From assembly GCF_025426255.1 (NCBI RefSeq), contig NZ_CP104861.1, forward strand, positions 1 to 64,000: a stretch of DNA of 64,000 nucleotides. Direction: 5' to 3'. Origin of the DNA: Pseudomonas fragi. GTDB lineage: Bacteria; Pseudomonadota; Gammaproteobacteria; Pseudomonadales; Pseudomonadaceae. The notes under the pieces were generated by a model. It was not told where the DNA came from, made no database searches, and saw only the letters and a program-made list of their open reading frames with translations. Positions 12,655 through 23,095 of the stretch are shown here, in pieces. The translations under genes and the position numbers were made by a program. The stretch's first letter is position 1, and each line of letters opens with the position of its first letter.

Positions 12655-12762
12655 TTATGCACGTTTTTCAGTAAAAAGTCATAAGTTGAAATAAGCATTT
12701 AAATCATCAACTTACGGCAATTTTTTGAAAGATATCAAAAACTTGTGCACAAGTTATCCACA
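12655..12762. promoter_or_regulatory. AT-rich gap with DnaA-box cluster upstream of plsC end
   Basis: Three DnaA-box-like nonamers lie in about 110 bp of AT-rich sequence: TTATGCACG (12655-12663, one mismatch to TTATNCACA), TTGTGCACA within a ten-base palindrome (12743-12752), and a perfect TTATCCACA (12754-12762). The last two are separated by a single base. The site lies between two gene ends, so a promoter role is unlikely. It may titrate DnaA or act as an auxiliary origin-like element. Function is inferred; the motifs are seen. Confidence 0.55.
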
Positions 12763-12768
12763 ATTTGA

Positions 12769-13539
12769 CTAGCCCACAACCACGTCAGTTGGCGCCGCCA
12801 CTGGCGGTAGTGAGCCCATGTCGCGCTGAGCCTGTTCGTTCCAGGCTTGCACCCGGTCGTTGAGCTCGGCAATTGCTCGTGGCCCTGTACCGTTGGCGTA
12901 CATCGGTTCGCCAATCACCAGCTCGATCGTGCCGGGCTTTTTAGCCCAGCCGGTCTTGGGCCAGTACTTGCCAGCATTGTGGGCAATCGGCAGTACCGGC
13001 AACTCGGCGTTGACCGCCAGCGCCGTGCCACCACGGGAAAACTTGCCCACTTGGCCAAAGGGCACACGGGTGCCTTCCGGAAAGATCAGCACCCAAATAT
13101 TGTCCTTGAGCAGCTCATCACCTTTTTTGGCGATGTGTTTGAGCGCTGCCTTGGGGTTATCGCGGTCGATGGCAATCGGACGCAGCATCGCCATCGCCCA
13201 GCCAAAGAACGGTACGTACAGCAACTCGCGCTTGAGTACCTGGCTCAACGGCTGAAAGTAGGCCGAGAGAAAAAACGTCTCCCAGGTACTTTGGTGGTTG
13301 GCCAGGATCACGCACGGTTGTTGTGGAACGTTTTCAGCGCCCTTCACGTTAACGTGAATGCCCAGAAACACCCGCGTCAGCCACAGTGCGCAGCGGCACC
13401 AGTACACGTTAATAAACCGGTAACGCGCACGGAACGGCAAGAAGGGGGCGACAAAAAAGCTCAGCGAGCACCACAGCAGAGAGCTGGTGCCCAGCAGCAG
13501 GTAAAAGAAGAAGGTTCTGATGGCCTGCAGGATCGACAT
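12769..13539 (-). CDS. plsC: 1-acyl-sn-glycerol-3-phosphate acyltransferase
   Basis: Membrane-associated acyltransferase converting lysophosphatidate to phosphatidate. The 256-residue protein has an N-terminal hydrophobic segment (about 10-35), the catalytic block NHQSTWE (His82 to Glu87) and FPEGTR at 153-158. The first block is HX4E rather than the textbook HX4D; as I remember it, the P. aeruginosa homologue (PA0005, lptA) has the same Glu. ATG 13539 (MSILQAIRTFFFYLL) is the conserved start; the open frame extends further upstream but into gmhB. It follows gmhB on the same strand, 76 bp apart. Confidence 0.93.
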   Translation of the reverse strand: MSILQAIRTFFFYLLLGTSSLLWCSLSFFVAPFLPFRARYRFINVYWCRCALWLTRVFLGIHVNVKGAENVPQQPCVILANHQSTWETFFLSAYFQPLSQVLKRELLYVPFFGWAMAMLRPIAIDRDNPKAALKHIAKKGDELLKDNIWVLIFPEGTRVPFGQVGKFSRGGTALAVNAELPVLPIAHNAGKYWPKTGWAKKPGTIELVIGEPMYANGTGPRAIAELNDRVQAWNEQAQRDMGSLPPVAAPTDVVVG

Positions 13540-13615
13540 AGCGACTTTTACCGATGCGGATAAAGCACGACTGAACAGCCCGTACACAGAGTGCCGGTGA
13601 GTGTTCAAACCTGCT

Positions 13616-14149
13616 CTATTTGTGGATAAGTTCTGCGGCAACTGCCGCCAGATCGTCAAATATTAGGGTATTAACCGGTATTACTTTGGCCAAAGTTTGT
13701 AGGCCTTTTCCGGTTTTTACCAAAACTGGCTGAGAATCGACGGCTTGTGCAGCCTGCAAGTCACCCAAACTGTCGCCGACAAACCAACATTTGGCCAAAT
13801 CAGCGCCGTAATGCGTGGCAATCGATTGCAACATGCCCGGTTTTGGCTTGCGGCAAGCGCAGCCTTCATTGGGGCCGTGTGGGCAATAAACGATCAGCCC
13901 GACCTCGCCACCCTGCTCCGCCACCAGCGCCCGTAAACGGTCGTGCATGGCGTCCAGCGTGGCGACATCGTAATAGCCGCGGGCAATGCCGGACTGGTTG
14001 GTCGCGATGGCGACCGTCCAGCCGGCTTTGCTCAACTGCGCAATGGCCTCGATCGCGCCGGGCAGTGGAATCCACTCCTCGACTGACTTGATGTAAGCGT
14101 CGGAGTCGTAATTGATCACTCCGTCCCGATCGAGAATCAGCAGTTTCAA
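13616..14149 (-). CDS. gmhB: D-glycero-beta-D-manno-heptose-1,7-bisphosphate 7-phosphatase
   Basis: HAD-family phosphatase in ADP-heptose synthesis for the lipopolysaccharide inner core. The 177-residue protein begins MKLLILDRDGVIN, with nucleophile Asp7 and acid/base Asp9, and has the GmhB zinc-binding loop with Cys89, His91, Cys97 and Cys99 (CPHGPNEGCACRKP). KPKPGM and the later GDSLGD motif complete the HAD fold. Its stop region holds a perfect reverse-strand DnaA box (13621-13629). It lies 9 bp after glyS on the same strand and is probably co-transcribed with glyQ-glyS and plsC. Confidence 0.95.
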   Translation of the reverse strand: MKLLILDRDGVINYDSDAYIKSVEEWIPLPGAIEAIAQLSKAGWTVAIATNQSGIARGYYDVATLDAMHDRLRALVAEQGGEVGLIVYCPHGPNEGCACRKPKPGMLQSIATHYGADLAKCWFVGDSLGDLQAAQAVDSQPVLVKTGKGLQTLAKVIPVNTLIFDDLAAVAAELIHK

Positions 14150-14158
14150 CGGTAACCC

Positions 14159-16213
14159 CTAGCTCAGCAGTGAAATATCGGCAACGCCCAGGAACAGGCC
14201 ACGCAGACGCGCCAGCAATGCGTAGCGGTTAGCTCGCACGCTAGGGTCTTCAGCGTTGATCATCACCGCTTCAAAGAACGCATCCACCGGCTCGCGCAGC
14301 GAGGCCAGACGGGTCAGCGCTTCGTTGTACTGACGGGCAGCGGCCATTGGCTGTACGGCTTCGTCGGCCTTCTGGATGGCCGAGAACAGCGAGAACTCAC
14401 TGGCATTGTCGAAATAGCGGGCTTCAACGTGAGTCGAAACCGTGCCTTCAACCTTGCTCAGCAAGTTCGATACACGCTTGTTCACTGCGGCCAGTGCAGC
14501 GGCTTCCGGCAATTGACGGAACGCCTGTACGGCTTGCACGCGCTGATCGAAATCCAGTGCCGAGGTTGGGTTAAGTGCACGTACCGACAGGTAAGTGGCC
14601 ACATCCACGCCTTCGTCTTCGTAACGCGCACGCAGGCGGTCGAAGATGAACTCCTGTACCTGATCAGCCAAACCGGCCGACTTGATCTTGGCACCGAAAG
14701 CGCTGACAGCGAATTTCACTGCTTCAGTCAGGTCGAGGTCGAGCTTTTTGTCGATCAGAATGCGCAAGATACCCAGCGCGGCACGACGCAGTGCGTACGG
14801 GTCTTTGCTACCTGTAGGCAACATGCCGATGCCGAAAATACCCACCAGGGTGTCGAGCTTGTCAGCGATGGCCACCGCAGCGCCGGTCAGGGTGCTCGGC
14901 AACTCGGCGCCAGCACCACGCGGCATGTACTGCTCGTTCAATGCCAGGGCGACGTCTTCAGGCTCGCCGTCGTTCAGCGCGTAGTAGTAACCGGCAATGC
15001 CTTGCATCTCCGGGAACTCGCCGACCATTTCAGTGGCCAGGTCGCACTTGGACAGCAAACCGGCACGGGCTGCACGCGGAGCATCGCCGCCAATACGCGG
15101 GGCAATAAATGCCGCCAGTTTGGAAACGCGCTCGGCCTTGTCGTAAACGCTGCCCAGTTGAGCCTGGAACACCACGTTTTGCAGGCGCAGATTGAAGCTT
15201 TCCAGCGTCTGTTTTTTGTCTTGCTTGAAGAAGAACTCAGCATCGGTCAGACGCGGGCGAACCACTTTCTCGTTACCCGAGATGATCTGCTGCGGGTCTT
15301 TGCTCTCGATGTTGGCCACGGTAATGAAGCGCGGCAGCAACTTGCCATCAACGTCCAGCAGGCAGAAATATTTCTGGTTGTCCTGCATGGTGGTGATCAG
15401 GGCTTCTTGCGGCACATCCAGGAAGCGCTCTTCAAACGAGCACACCAGCGGCACCGGCCATTCAACCAGAGCGGTCACTTCGTCGAGCAGGCTTGGCGGC
15501 ACGATTGCAGTACCTTCCTGCATCGTCGCCAGTTCGGTTACACGCTTGGAAATCAGCTCACGGCGCTCGTTGAAGTCCGCCAGCACGTGGGCTTTGCGCA
15601 GGTCTTCGAGGTAGTTGGCTGGCGCGCTGATGCGCACGCTTTCCGGGTGGTGGAAACGGTGCCCACGGGAGTCACGACCCGATTTTTGCGCGAGGATGGT
15701 GCAGTCGATCACTTCGTCGCCCAGCAGCATCACCAGCCATTGGGTCGGACGCACGAACTCGACCTTGCGTGCACCCCAGCGCATGCGCTTGGGGATCGGC
15801 AGGTCGTTGAGCGAGTCTTCAACGATGGTCGGCAGCAGGCTGGCGGTCGGCTTACCGACGATCACCTGGCTGAAGCGCAGTTTTGGACCGCTCTGATCGA
15901 TTTCGCTCAGCTCAACGCCGCACTTCTTGGCAAAGCCCAAGGCTGCCTGCGTCGGGTTGCCTTCAGCATCGAACGCCGCCTGGCGTGGCGGGCCGTCGAT
16001 ATTGATGCTGCGATCCGGTTGCTGGGTGTCGAGCTGAGTCAGCAGCACGGCCAGACGACGCGGTGCGGCGTAGACTTTTTTCGCGCTGAAGTTCAGACCG
16101 GCGCTTTGCAGGCCTTTTTCAATCCCGGCGAGAAATGCCTCAGCCAGGGTATTGAGGGCTTTTGGCGGCAGTTCTTCAGTGCCCAGTTCAACCAGAAAAT
16201 CTTGAGCACTCAT
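14159..16213 (-). CDS. glyS: glycyl-tRNA synthetase beta subunit
   Basis: Beta chain of the heterotetrameric bacterial glycyl-tRNA synthetase, responsible for tRNA recognition. The 684-residue length is normal. The start [20 protein letters not shown] and the internal GTEELP and KRMRWG blocks are typical of GlyS. The ATG overlaps the end of glyQ by 4 bp (ATGA arrangement), giving translational coupling of the two subunits. gmhB follows 9 bp downstream. Confidence 0.97.
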   Translation of the reverse strand: MSAQDFLVELGTEELPPKALNTLAEAFLAGIEKGLQSAGLNFSAKKVYAAPRRLAVLLTQLDTQQPDRSINIDGPPRQAAFDAEGNPTQAALGFAKKCGVELSEIDQSGPKLRFSQVIVGKPTASLLPTIVEDSLNDLPIPKRMRWGARKVEFVRPTQWLVMLLGDEVIDCTILAQKSGRDSRGHRFHHPESVRISAPANYLEDLRKAHVLADFNERRELISKRVTELATMQEGTAIVPPSLLDEVTALVEWPVPLVCSFEERFLDVPQEALITTMQDNQKYFCLLDVDGKLLPRFITVANIESKDPQQIISGNEKVVRPRLTDAEFFFKQDKKQTLESFNLRLQNVVFQAQLGSVYDKAERVSKLAAFIAPRIGGDAPRAARAGLLSKCDLATEMVGEFPEMQGIAGYYYALNDGEPEDVALALNEQYMPRGAGAELPSTLTGAAVAIADKLDTLVGIFGIGMLPTGSKDPYALRRAALGILRILIDKKLDLDLTEAVKFAVSAFGAKIKSAGLADQVQEFIFDRLRARYEDEGVDVATYLSVRALNPTSALDFDQRVQAVQAFRQLPEAAALAAVNKRVSNLLSKVEGTVSTHVEARYFDNASEFSLFSAIQKADEAVQPMAAARQYNEALTRLASLREPVDAFFEAVMINAEDPSVRANRYALLARLRGLFLGVADISLLS

Positions 16214-17163
16214 TGTACTGCCTCCAACTTGGCCAACACTTCATCACGCAAATCAGGTGGAGCCATCGGGAAGCCCAGCTTGGCGCGAGCTTCGAGATAC
16301 GCCTGTGCCACGGCACGGGCCAGGGTACGCACACGCAGGATGTACTGCTGACGCGCAGTCACGGAAATCGCGCGACGCGCATCCAGCAGGTTGAAGGTGT
16401 GGGACGCCTTGAGCACCATTTCGTAGCTTGGCAACGGCAGCGGCTGGTCGAGTTCGATCAGGCGCTTGGCTTCGCTTTCATAGAAATCGAACAGCTCAAA
16501 CAGCTTGTCGACGTTGGCGTGTTCGAAGTTGTAAGTCGATTGCTCGACTTCGTTCTGATGGAACACGTCGCCGTAAGTCACTTTGCCGAACGGGCCGTCA
16601 GTCCATACCAGGTCGTAGACGGAATCCACGCCCTGCAGGTACATCGCCAGACGCTCAAGGCCGTAGGTGATTTCGCCAGTTACCGGGTAGCACTCAATGC
16701 CGCCTACTTGCTGGAAGTAGGTGAATTGGGTGACTTCCATACCGTTAAGCCAGATTTCCCAGCCCAGACCCCAAGCGCCCAGTGTTGGCGATTCCCAGTT
16801 GTCTTCGACGAAACGGATGTCGTGTACCAGAGGGTCCAGGCCGATATGTTTCAGCGAACCCAGGTACAGCTCCTGGAAGTTGGGCGGGTTTGGCTTCAAT
16901 ACCACCTGGAACTGGTAGTAGTGCTGCAAACGGTTCGGGTTTTCGCCGTAGCGGCCGTCAGTCGGGCGACGACTGGGCTGCACATAAGCGGCGTTCCAGG
17001 TTTCCGGCCCCAGAGAGCGCAAAAACGTGGCGGTATGGAATGTGCCGGCGCCCACTTCCATATCGTAGGGCTGAAGCACCACACAACCTTGCTCGGCCCA
17101 GTATTGCTGGAGGGCGAGGATCAAGTCTTGGAAGGTACGCACTGCTGGCGTAGGCTGGCTCAC
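16210..17163 (-). CDS. glyQ: glycyl-tRNA synthetase alpha subunit
   Basis: Catalytic alpha chain of the heterotetrameric glycyl-tRNA synthetase (class II). The 317-residue protein contains the conserved stretches [32 protein letters not shown] and [17 protein letters not shown] of the family. The start [15 protein letters not shown] matches other Pseudomonas copies. It is divergent from tag (17245) across 81 bp and is the first gene of glyQ-glyS-gmhB-plsC. Confidence 0.97.
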   Translation of the reverse strand: MSQPTPAVRTFQDLILALQQYWAEQGCVVLQPYDMEVGAGTFHTATFLRSLGPETWNAAYVQPSRRPTDGRYGENPNRLQHYYQFQVVLKPNPPNFQELYLGSLKHIGLDPLVHDIRFVEDNWESPTLGAWGLGWEIWLNGMEVTQFTYFQQVGGIECYPVTGEITYGLERLAMYLQGVDSVYDLVWTDGPFGKVTYGDVFHQNEVEQSTYNFEHANVDKLFELFDFYESEAKRLIELDQPLPLPSYEMVLKASHTFNLLDARRAISVTARQQYILRVRTLARAVAQAYLEARAKLGFPMAPPDLRDEVLAKLEAVQ

Positions 17164-17244
17164 AAATTCACCTGTTTCTTGGGCTGCGATTTAAAGAGCG
17201 GGAGTATACCCGATTCGGTCGCCCCTCCACCCCCTGGAGCCTAT

Positions 17245-17802
17245 ATGCCACGTTGCTTCTGGTGTTCAGAAGATCCGCTGTATGCCGCTTATCACGATCA
17301 AGAGTGGGGAGTGCCGTTGCGCGACGCGCATGGGTTGTTCGAGTTGTTATTGCTCGAAGGGTTCCAGGCGGGTTTGTCCTGGATCACGGTTTTAAAGAAA
17401 CGCGAGCACTATCGCAAGGTCATGTTCGGCTTCGATGTGCAGCGTTTGGCGGCCATGACGGATGCTGAAATAGAAGCGTTGTTGCTGGATCCGGGGATCA
17501 TTCGCAATCGTTTAAAAGTGGCTGGCGCACGGCGCAATGCCCAGGCCTGGCTGGCGCTGGCCAATCCTGTCGAGTTTTTATGGTCGTTTGTGGGCGGTAA
17601 GCCGAAGATCAACCATTTCACCGAACGTCATGAGTTCCCGGCGGTTACGCCCCAGGCTGAAGCCATGAGCAAAGCCCTGAAAAAAGCCGGATTTACGTTC
17701 GTCGGCCCGACCATTTGCTATGCCTTTATGCAGGCCAGCGGCATGGTCATGGACCACGCCACTTATTGCGACCGTTACGCCGAACTGGCAAACGGCGGTT
17801 AG
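17245..17802 (+). CDS. tag: 3-methyladenine DNA glycosylase I
   Basis: Base-excision repair glycosylase that removes 3-methyladenine. The 185-residue protein has the Tag zinc site visible as Cys4, His17, His171 and Cys175, and the helix-hairpin-helix-like LLLEGFQAGLSWITVLKKRE region near the N terminus. ATG 17245 (MPRCFWCSED) is the family start and has GGAG a few bases upstream. A longer open frame from 16162 is only the antisense of glyQ/glyS. A REP pair follows its stop. Confidence 0.95.
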   Translation: MPRCFWCSEDPLYAAYHDQEWGVPLRDAHGLFELLLLEGFQAGLSWITVLKKREHYRKVMFGFDVQRLAAMTDAEIEALLLDPGIIRNRLKVAGARRNAQAWLALANPVEFLWSFVGGKPKINHFTERHEFPAVTPQAEAMSKALKKAGFTFVGPTICYAFMQASGMVMDHATYCDRYAELANGG

Positions 17803-17828
17803 AATACGGGCCACTTGCAAAACCTGAT

Positions 17829-17913
17829 GTGGGAGCGGGCTTGCTCGCGATGCAGGCAACACGGTTTTTCAGAAAGACCGCAGTGATGCAATCGCGAGCA
17901 AACCCGCTCCCAC
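17829..17913. repeat. REP pair (GTGGGAGCGGGC type) between tag and lpxL
   Basis: Two 22-base arms (17829-17850 and 17892-17913) are inverted copies with one mismatch, separated by about 40 bp. Each begins GTGGGAGCGGG and contains the inner dyad of a Pseudomonas REP unit. It lies 27 bp after the tag stop and 30 bp before the lauroyltransferase start. Confidence 0.88.
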
Positions 17914-17942
17914 AAAGTCATTATTTGTTGTGGGAAAACCCT

Positions 17943-18830
17943 GTGGAAAAGTTTAAAGGTGCCTTGCTGGTCGGGGCTTTGCGGTTGTTTGCCATGCTCC
18001 CGTGGGGCGCGGTGCAACGCGTGGGGTCGGCCATCGGCTGGCTGATGTGGAAACTGCCCAATCGCTCACGCGATGTGGTGCGCATCAACCTGGCCAAATG
18101 CTTTCCTGAAATGGACCCGGGCGCCCGCGAGCAACTGGTGGGTCAAAGCCTGAAAGATATCGGCAAAAGTCTGACCGAGAGTGCTTGCGCCTGGATTTGG
18201 CCAGCCCAGCGTTCCATCGACCTGGTGCGTGAAGTCGAAGGTCTGGACGTGCTCAAGGACGCCCTGGCCTCAGGCAAGGGTGTGGTCGGCATCACCAGCC
18301 ACCTGGGCAACTGGGAAGTGCTTAATCACTTCTATTGCAGCCAGTGCAAACCGATCATTTTCTATCGCCCGCCCAAGCTCAAAGCAGTGGATGAATTGCT
18401 GCAAAAGCAACGGGTCCAGTTGGGCAACCGCGTGGCGGCATCGACCAAAGAAGGCATCCTGAGTGTCATCAAGGAAGTACGCAAAGGCGGTCAGGTGGGC
18501 ATTCCGGCTGATCCGGAGCCTGCAGAGTCGGCGGGTATCTTTGTGCCGTTTCTCGGCACCATGGCCCTGACCAGCAAGTTTGTCCCCAATATGCTGGCGG
18601 GTGGCAAAGCGGTGGGGGTATTCCTGCACGCGCTGCGTCTGCCGGATGGCTCGGGCTTCAAGGTGATACTGGAGGCCGCGCCAGAAGACATGTACAGCAC
18701 CGACACGGCAACCTCGTGCGCAGCCATGAGCAAGGTGGTCGAGAAATATGTACGCGCTTACCCGAGCCAGTACATGTGGAGCATGAAGCGCTTCAAAAAG
18801 CGCCCGCCGGGTGAAGCGCGCTGGTACTAG
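17943..18830 (+). CDS. lipid A late acyltransferase (LpxL/HtrB family)
   Basis: Inner-membrane acyltransferase adding a secondary acyl chain to lipid A. From GTG 17943 the protein has 295 residues, with the catalytic block SHLGNWE (His120 to Glu125) and an N-terminal hydrophobic anchor (MEKFKGALLVGALRLFAMLP). I chose this GTG because upstream in-frame codons fall in the REP pair. Which LpxL paralogue it is cannot be settled here. The position after tag matches P. aeruginosa gene order as I remember it (PA0010-PA0011). Confidence 0.88.
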   Translation: MEKFKGALLVGALRLFAMLPWGAVQRVGSAIGWLMWKLPNRSRDVVRINLAKCFPEMDPGAREQLVGQSLKDIGKSLTESACAWIWPAQRSIDLVREVEGLDVLKDALASGKGVVGITSHLGNWEVLNHFYCSQCKPIIFYRPPKLKAVDELLQKQRVQLGNRVAASTKEGILSVIKEVRKGGQVGIPADPEPAESAGIFVPFLGTMALTSKFVPNMLAGGKAVGVFLHALRLPDGSGFKVILEAAPEDMYSTDTATSCAAMSKVVEKYVRAYPSQYMWSMKRFKKRPPGEARWY

Positions 18831-18846
18831 TAAGGCCACAAACTTT

Positions 18847-18938
18847 GTAGCCGCTGGCGCAGGTTGCGATAAGGGCCGCAGGACCTTCAATATTCCGGGG
18901 TCGCTGCGCCACCCATCGCAGCCTGCGCCAGTGGCTAC
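18847..18938. repeat. GTAGCCGCTG-type inverted repeat
   Basis: Arms at 18847-18870 and 18915-18938 are inverted near-copies (GTAGCCGCTGGCGCAGG and complement) around a GC-rich centre. One of eight such elements in the window. It fills the gap between the convergent acyltransferase and TPR genes. Confidence 0.8.
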
Positions 18939-18948
18939 AAGTGAAGAG

Positions 18949-19263
18949 TCAAGGCTGCTGTTTATCCAGCTTCTTCAAAAACACCGTCATTTCCTTTTCG
19001 GCCTGCTTGTCGCCTTGGGCCTGCGCTGCCGCAATCCCCTGCTCCCACGCCAAGCGCGCCGCGGCACGATCACCCGCCGCCAACTGCGCCTTGCCCAGCA
19101 GCTTCCAGGCTGCGGAATACTTGGGGTCAAAGCCTACGCAACGTTGCAGATGCTCCGCCGCCTTGAGGTTATCCCCAAGGTCGAGATAACCCTTGCCCAG
19201 ACCAAAGCGCAGTAATGAGTTATCCACACCCTTGGCGAGCATTTTCTCCAGTGACTCCAGCAT
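18949..19263 (-). CDS. small tetratricopeptide-repeat protein
   Basis: A 104-residue soluble protein made of about two and a half TPR-like helical pairs, with typical spacing in LLRFGLGKGYLDLG, AAEHLQRCVGFDPKYSAAW and KLLGKAQLAAGDRAAA. TPR proteins bind partner proteins; no partner is evident. It lies 10 bp downstream of trkA on the same strand and may be co-transcribed. A TTATCCACA DnaA-box match occurs within the gene near 19220. Specific function unknown. Confidence 0.82.
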   Translation of the reverse strand: MLESLEKMLAKGVDNSLLRFGLGKGYLDLGDNLKAAEHLQRCVGFDPKYSAAWKLLGKAQLAAGDRAAARLAWEQGIAAAQAQGDKQAEKEMTVFLKKLDKQQP

Positions 19264-19273
19264 CCCTGACTCC

Positions 19274-20650
19274 TTAGAAAAAACTCAAGCCCACGTGGAA
19301 CAGCTTCTCTACGTCGCGAATATGCTTTTTATCCACAAGGAACAAAATCACATGGTCGCCGGCATTGATCACTGTCGAGTCGTGGGCAATCAGTACTTCT
19401 TCGTCGCGAATAATCGCGCCAATCGTGGTGCCCGGAGGCAGATGGATTTCGCCGATGCTGCGACCGATCACCTTGCTCGATTTCGAATCACCGTGGGCAA
19501 TCGCTTCGATGGCCTCGGCCGCGCCCCGGCGCAATGAGTGCACGCTGACGATATCGCCCCGGCGCACGTGGGCCAGCAAGGTGCCAATGGTGGCGAGCTG
19601 CGGGCTGATGGCGATATCAATTTCGCCGCCCTGAATCAGATCCACGTAGGCCGGGTTGTTGATGATGGTCATCACCTTCTTCGCACCCAGGCGCTTGGCC
19701 AGCAACGAGGACATGATATTGGCCTCGTCATCGTTGGTCAGGGCCAAAAACACGTCGGCGTCCGCGATGTTTTCTTCAAGCATCAAGTCGCGGTCCGAAG
19801 CACTGCCTTGCAGCACCACAGTGCTGTCGAGGGTGTCGGACAAATAGCGGCAACGCGCCGGATTCATCTCGATGATCTTGACCTGGTACCGGCTCTCAAT
19901 GGCCTCGGCCAAGCGTTCGCCAATCTGCCCGCCACCAGCAATCACAATGCGCTTGTAGCTTTCATCCAGACGGCGCATTTCGCTCATAACGGCGCGAATA
20001 TTGGCCTTGGCGGCGATGAAAAAAACCTCATCATCCGCTTCGATGACCGTATCGCCACGGGGCGTAATCGGTCGGTCGCGTCGGAAAATCGCCGCAACCC
20101 GTGTATCCACATTCGGCATGTGTTCGCGTAGCTGGCGCAACTGCTGACCAATCAACGGGCCGCCGTAGTACGCCTTGACCGCCACCAACTGCGCTTTGCC
20201 TTCGGCAAAGTCGATCACCTGCAAGGCGCCGGGGTGTTCGATCAGGCGCTTGATGTAATTGGTCACCACCTGCTCGGGGCTGATCAATACGTCGACCGGG
20301 ATTGCGTCGTTATCGAACAGCTCTTCGCCGCGTGTCAGATAAGCCGCTTCGCGTACCCGGGCGATTTTGGTCGGGGTGTGAAACAGCGTATGAGCCACCT
20401 GGCACGCGACCATGTTGGTCTCGTCGCTGTTGGTCACGGCCACCAGCATGTCGGCGTCATCCGCACCTGCCTGACGCAGCACATTGGGCAACGAGGCGCG
20501 GCCCTGCACGGTGCGAATATCGAGGCGATCACCAAGATCGCGCAGGCGCTCACCATCGGTGTCGACCACGGTGATGTCGTTAGCTTCGCTGGCCAAATGT
20601 TCTGCCAGCGTTCCGCCGACCTGGCCTGCGCCGAGGATGATGATTTTCAT
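19274..20650 (-). CDS. trkA: Trk potassium uptake regulator TrkA
   Basis: Peripheral NAD(H)/nucleotide-binding subunit that gates the TrkH/TrkG K+ channel. The 458-residue protein holds two RCK modules: the first starts [20 protein letters not shown] and the second has the Rossmann [14 protein letters not shown] near 240. Each is followed by a TrkA-C domain. Length is standard. It lies 19 bp after rsmB on the same strand, as in other pseudomonads (fmt-rsmB-trkA). Confidence 0.96.
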   Translation of the reverse strand: MKIIILGAGQVGGTLAEHLASEANDITVVDTDGERLRDLGDRLDIRTVQGRASLPNVLRQAGADDADMLVAVTNSDETNMVACQVAHTLFHTPTKIARVREAAYLTRGEELFDNDAIPVDVLISPEQVVTNYIKRLIEHPGALQVIDFAEGKAQLVAVKAYYGGPLIGQQLRQLREHMPNVDTRVAAIFRRDRPITPRGDTVIEADDEVFFIAAKANIRAVMSEMRRLDESYKRIVIAGGGQIGERLAEAIESRYQVKIIEMNPARCRYLSDTLDSTVVLQGSASDRDLMLEENIADADVFLALTNDDEANIMSSLLAKRLGAKKVMTIINNPAYVDLIQGGEIDIAISPQLATIGTLLAHVRRGDIVSVHSLRRGAAEAIEAIAHGDSKSSKVIGRSIGEIHLPPGTTIGAIIRDEEVLIAHDSTVINAGDHVILFLVDKKHIRDVEKLFHVGLSFF

Positions 20651-20669
20651 GCCTGCAATCCCTAATCCG

Positions 20670-21980
20670 TTAGCCGCGAGCGGCAGCGATCTTGATCAAT
20701 TTGGCGTAATAAAAGCCGTCGTGTCCGCCCTCTTGTGCCAGTAACTGGCGGCCGTGGGGCTGCTTGATGCCGAACTGCCCGGCGATATCCAGCTCCCGGG
20801 CACCCGGAGTACGGGCCAGGAACGCTTCAATCACTTCAGTATTTTCGGTCGGCAATGTCGAGCAAGTGGCGTAGAGCAAGATGCCACCCACTTCCAGGGT
20901 AGGCCACATCGCGTCCAGTAATTCGCCTTGCAGGGTGGCGAGCGCGGCAATGTCGTCCGGCTGGCGGGTCAGCTTGATATCCGGGTGACGGCGGATAACC
21001 CCGGTTGCCGAGCAGGGTGCATCGAGCAGGATGCGCTGGAACGGCTTGCCGTCCCACCAGGTGGCGGTGTCGCGACCGTCGGCGGCAATCAGCTCGGCGC
21101 TCAGGCCCAGACGCTCAAGGTTTTCGCGTACACGCACCAGACGCTTGGCTTCCAGATCGACCGCCACCACGCCAGCCAGTGCAGGTTCTACCTCCAGAAT
21201 GTGGCAAGTCTTGCCGCCTGGGGCGCAGCAGGCGTCGAGTACGCGCTGGCCCGGCGCCAGATCCAGCAAGTCGGCGGCCAGTTGCGCGGCTTCGTCCTGC
21301 ACGCTGATCCAGCCTTCGGCAAAGCCCGGCAGGCTGCGAACGTCGCAGGCCGCAGCCAGTACGATACCGTCCTGGCTGAAGACGCAAGGTTGGGCTTCGA
21401 TACCAGCCTCGACCAGCAATTGCAGGTACGCATCGCGGCTGTGATGACGGCGGTTAACCCGCAATATCATTGGCGGGTGTGCGTTGTTGGCCGCGCAAAT
21501 AGCTTCCCATTGCTCAGGCCAAAAAGCCTTCAGGGATTTTTGCAGCCAGCGCGGGTGAGCGGTACGCACCACCGGGTCATGCTCAAGCTCCGCCAGCAAG
21601 CCTTCGCTCTCGCGCTGGGCGTTGCGCAACACGGCGTTGAGCAGGGCTTTGGCCCAAGGTTTTTTCAGCTTGTCGGCACAACCTACGGTTTCGCCGATGG
21701 CGGCGTGGGCCGGAATGCGGGTGTAGAGCAGTTGATACAAACCTACCAATAGCAGCGCTTCAACATCAGCGTCGGCGGCCTTGAATGGCTTTTGCAGCAG
21801 CTTGTTGGCCAGCGCCGACAAGCGTGGCTGCCAGCGGGCGGTACCAAACGCCAGATCCTGAGTCAGGCCGCGATCGCGCACCTCAACCTTGTCCAGTTGC
21901 AGCGGCAAGGAGCTGTTGAGCGATGCTTTGCCGTTCAACACTGCAGTCAGTGCCTTGGCAGCGGCCAGACGAGGGTTCAT
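20670..21980 (-). CDS. rsmB: 16S rRNA (cytosine-967 C5)-methyltransferase
   Basis: SAM-dependent methyltransferase making m5C967 in 16S rRNA. The 436-residue protein has an N-terminal NusB-like RNA-binding domain (about 1-140) and a methyltransferase domain with the [12 protein letters not shown] motif, LDAPCSATG (catalytic Cys) and [11 protein letters not shown]. The ATG overlaps the end of fmt by 4 bp, so the two are translationally coupled. Confidence 0.96.
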   Translation of the reverse strand: MNPRLAAAKALTAVLNGKASLNSSLPLQLDKVEVRDRGLTQDLAFGTARWQPRLSALANKLLQKPFKAADADVEALLLVGLYQLLYTRIPAHAAIGETVGCADKLKKPWAKALLNAVLRNAQRESEGLLAELEHDPVVRTAHPRWLQKSLKAFWPEQWEAICAANNAHPPMILRVNRRHHSRDAYLQLLVEAGIEAQPCVFSQDGIVLAAACDVRSLPGFAEGWISVQDEAAQLAADLLDLAPGQRVLDACCAPGGKTCHILEVEPALAGVVAVDLEAKRLVRVRENLERLGLSAELIAADGRDTATWWDGKPFQRILLDAPCSATGVIRRHPDIKLTRQPDDIAALATLQGELLDAMWPTLEVGGILLYATCSTLPTENTEVIEAFLARTPGARELDIAGQFGIKQPHGRQLLAQEGGHDGFYYAKLIKIAAARG

Positions 21981-22936
21981 TGGGCGTTTTCCGTATGACC
22001 GAGGGTGATGCCGACAGCGAATTTCTCACGGCGACTGTTGAAAAAATCACTGAAGTTCAGCGCTTTGCCGCCAGGCAATTGCAGACGTGTCAGGCACAAC
22101 GCGCCTTCACCGCAGCCGACGATCAGACCGTCCTTGCTCGCGGCAAGAATTTGCCCCGGTGCGCCCTGGGCGTCAGCCACGGTCGCGGCCAGCACTTTCA
22201 GGGCTTCGCCATTGAGCGTGCTGTGACAGATCGGCCATGGATTGAAAGCACGGACCAGACGCTCCAGCTCAACCGCCGGGCGGCTCCAGTCGATACGTGC
22301 TTCATCCTTGTTCAATTTGTGGGCGTAGGTGGCCAGGCTGTCATCCTGCACTTCACCTTGCAGTGTGCCAGCCGCCAGCCCGGCAATGGCCTGGATCACG
22401 GCGGGTGGGCCGAGCTCGGCCAGACGGTCATGCAGGCTGCCACCGGTGTCATTGGCGGTAATCGGGGTGACGGACTTGAGCAGCATCGGGCCGGTGTCCA
22501 GACCCGCCTCCATGCGCATCACGGTCACGCCGCTTTCACTGTCGCCAGCTTCGATGGCGCGCTGAATCGGCGCCGCCCCACGCCAGCGTGGCAGCAAGGA
22601 GGCGTGGCTGTTAATGCAGCCCAGACGCGGAATATCCAGCACCACTTGCGGCAGGATCAGGCCGTAGGCCACCACCACCAGCAAGTCCGGCTTGAGTGCG
22701 GCCAGCTCGGCCTGAGCTTCGGGCGCGCGCAGGGTTGGCGGCTGCATCACCGAAATATTGTGTTCCAGTGCAAGTTGTTTGACCGGGCTTGGCATCAGCT
22801 TTTGCCCGCGCCCGGCCGGACGATCCGGTTGGGTATATACCGCGACGATCTCGTAAGGGGTGCTCAGCAACGCCTTGAGGTGTTCAGCGGCGAATTCTGG
22901 GGTGCCAGCAAAGACGATGCGCAGTGGCTCAGTCAT
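21977..22936 (-). CDS. fmt: methionyl-tRNA formyltransferase
   Basis: Formylates initiator Met-tRNA using 10-formyl-tetrahydrofolate. The 319-residue protein begins [20 protein letters not shown] and has the formyltransferase signature [16 protein letters not shown], with catalytic Asn, His and Asp in GCINSHAS and ETGVT/DTGPML-type blocks. Length is standard. It lies downstream of def on the same strand, separated by a REP pair, and overlaps rsmB by 4 bp. Confidence 0.96.
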   Translation of the reverse strand: MTEPLRIVFAGTPEFAAEHLKALLSTPYEIVAVYTQPDRPAGRGQKLMPSPVKQLALEHNISVMQPPTLRAPEAQAELAALKPDLLVVVAYGLILPQVVLDIPRLGCINSHASLLPRWRGAAPIQRAIEAGDSESGVTVMRMEAGLDTGPMLLKSVTPITANDTGGSLHDRLAELGPPAVIQAIAGLAAGTLQGEVQDDSLATYAHKLNKDEARIDWSRPAVELERLVRAFNPWPICHSTLNGEALKVLAATVADAQGAPGQILAASKDGLIVGCGEGALCLTRLQLPGGKALNFSDFFNSRREKFAVGITLGHTENAQ

Positions 22937-22982
22937 GGGTTACTCACTTGGAATGGGATGCGCGGGGAAAAACATTTCTAAT

Positions 22983-23067
22983 GTGGGAGCGGGCTTGCTC
23001 GCGATTCAGACAACTCGGTCTATCAGTGAGGTCGAGTTGATCCTATCGCGAGCAAGCCCGCTCCCAC
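22983..23067. repeat. REP pair (GTGGGAGCGGGC type) between fmt and def
   Basis: Two perfectly inverted 22-base arms (22983-23004 and 23046-23067) separated by 41 bp. Same sequence as the pairs at 17829 and 62648. It lies in the intergenic space of the def-fmt unit and could form an mRNA hairpin there. Confidence 0.9.
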
Positions 23068-23095
23068 ATGAAGAGGCCTGTAGCCGATGGGAGGA

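Noticed and set aside
12769..13539. PlsC with HX4E instead of HX4D as a possibly inactive enzyme
   Set aside because: The conservative Glu also occurs in the P. aeruginosa homologue as I remember it, and FPEGTR is intact.
14429..16351. Long plus-strand open frame opposite glyS
   Set aside because: Mirror of the glyS frame, His/Gln/Val-rich and without domain motifs, typical of Pseudomonas antisense frames.
17715..17942. N-terminal extension of the lipid A acyltransferase through the REP pair
   Set aside because: The extension is translated repeat sequence; GTG 17943 gives the standard N terminus.
19287..19302. Second parS-like site (CCCACGTGGAACA) at the trkA 3' end
   Set aside because: Only 12 of 16 bases match, with one half-site degenerate, and it encodes conserved TrkA residues.
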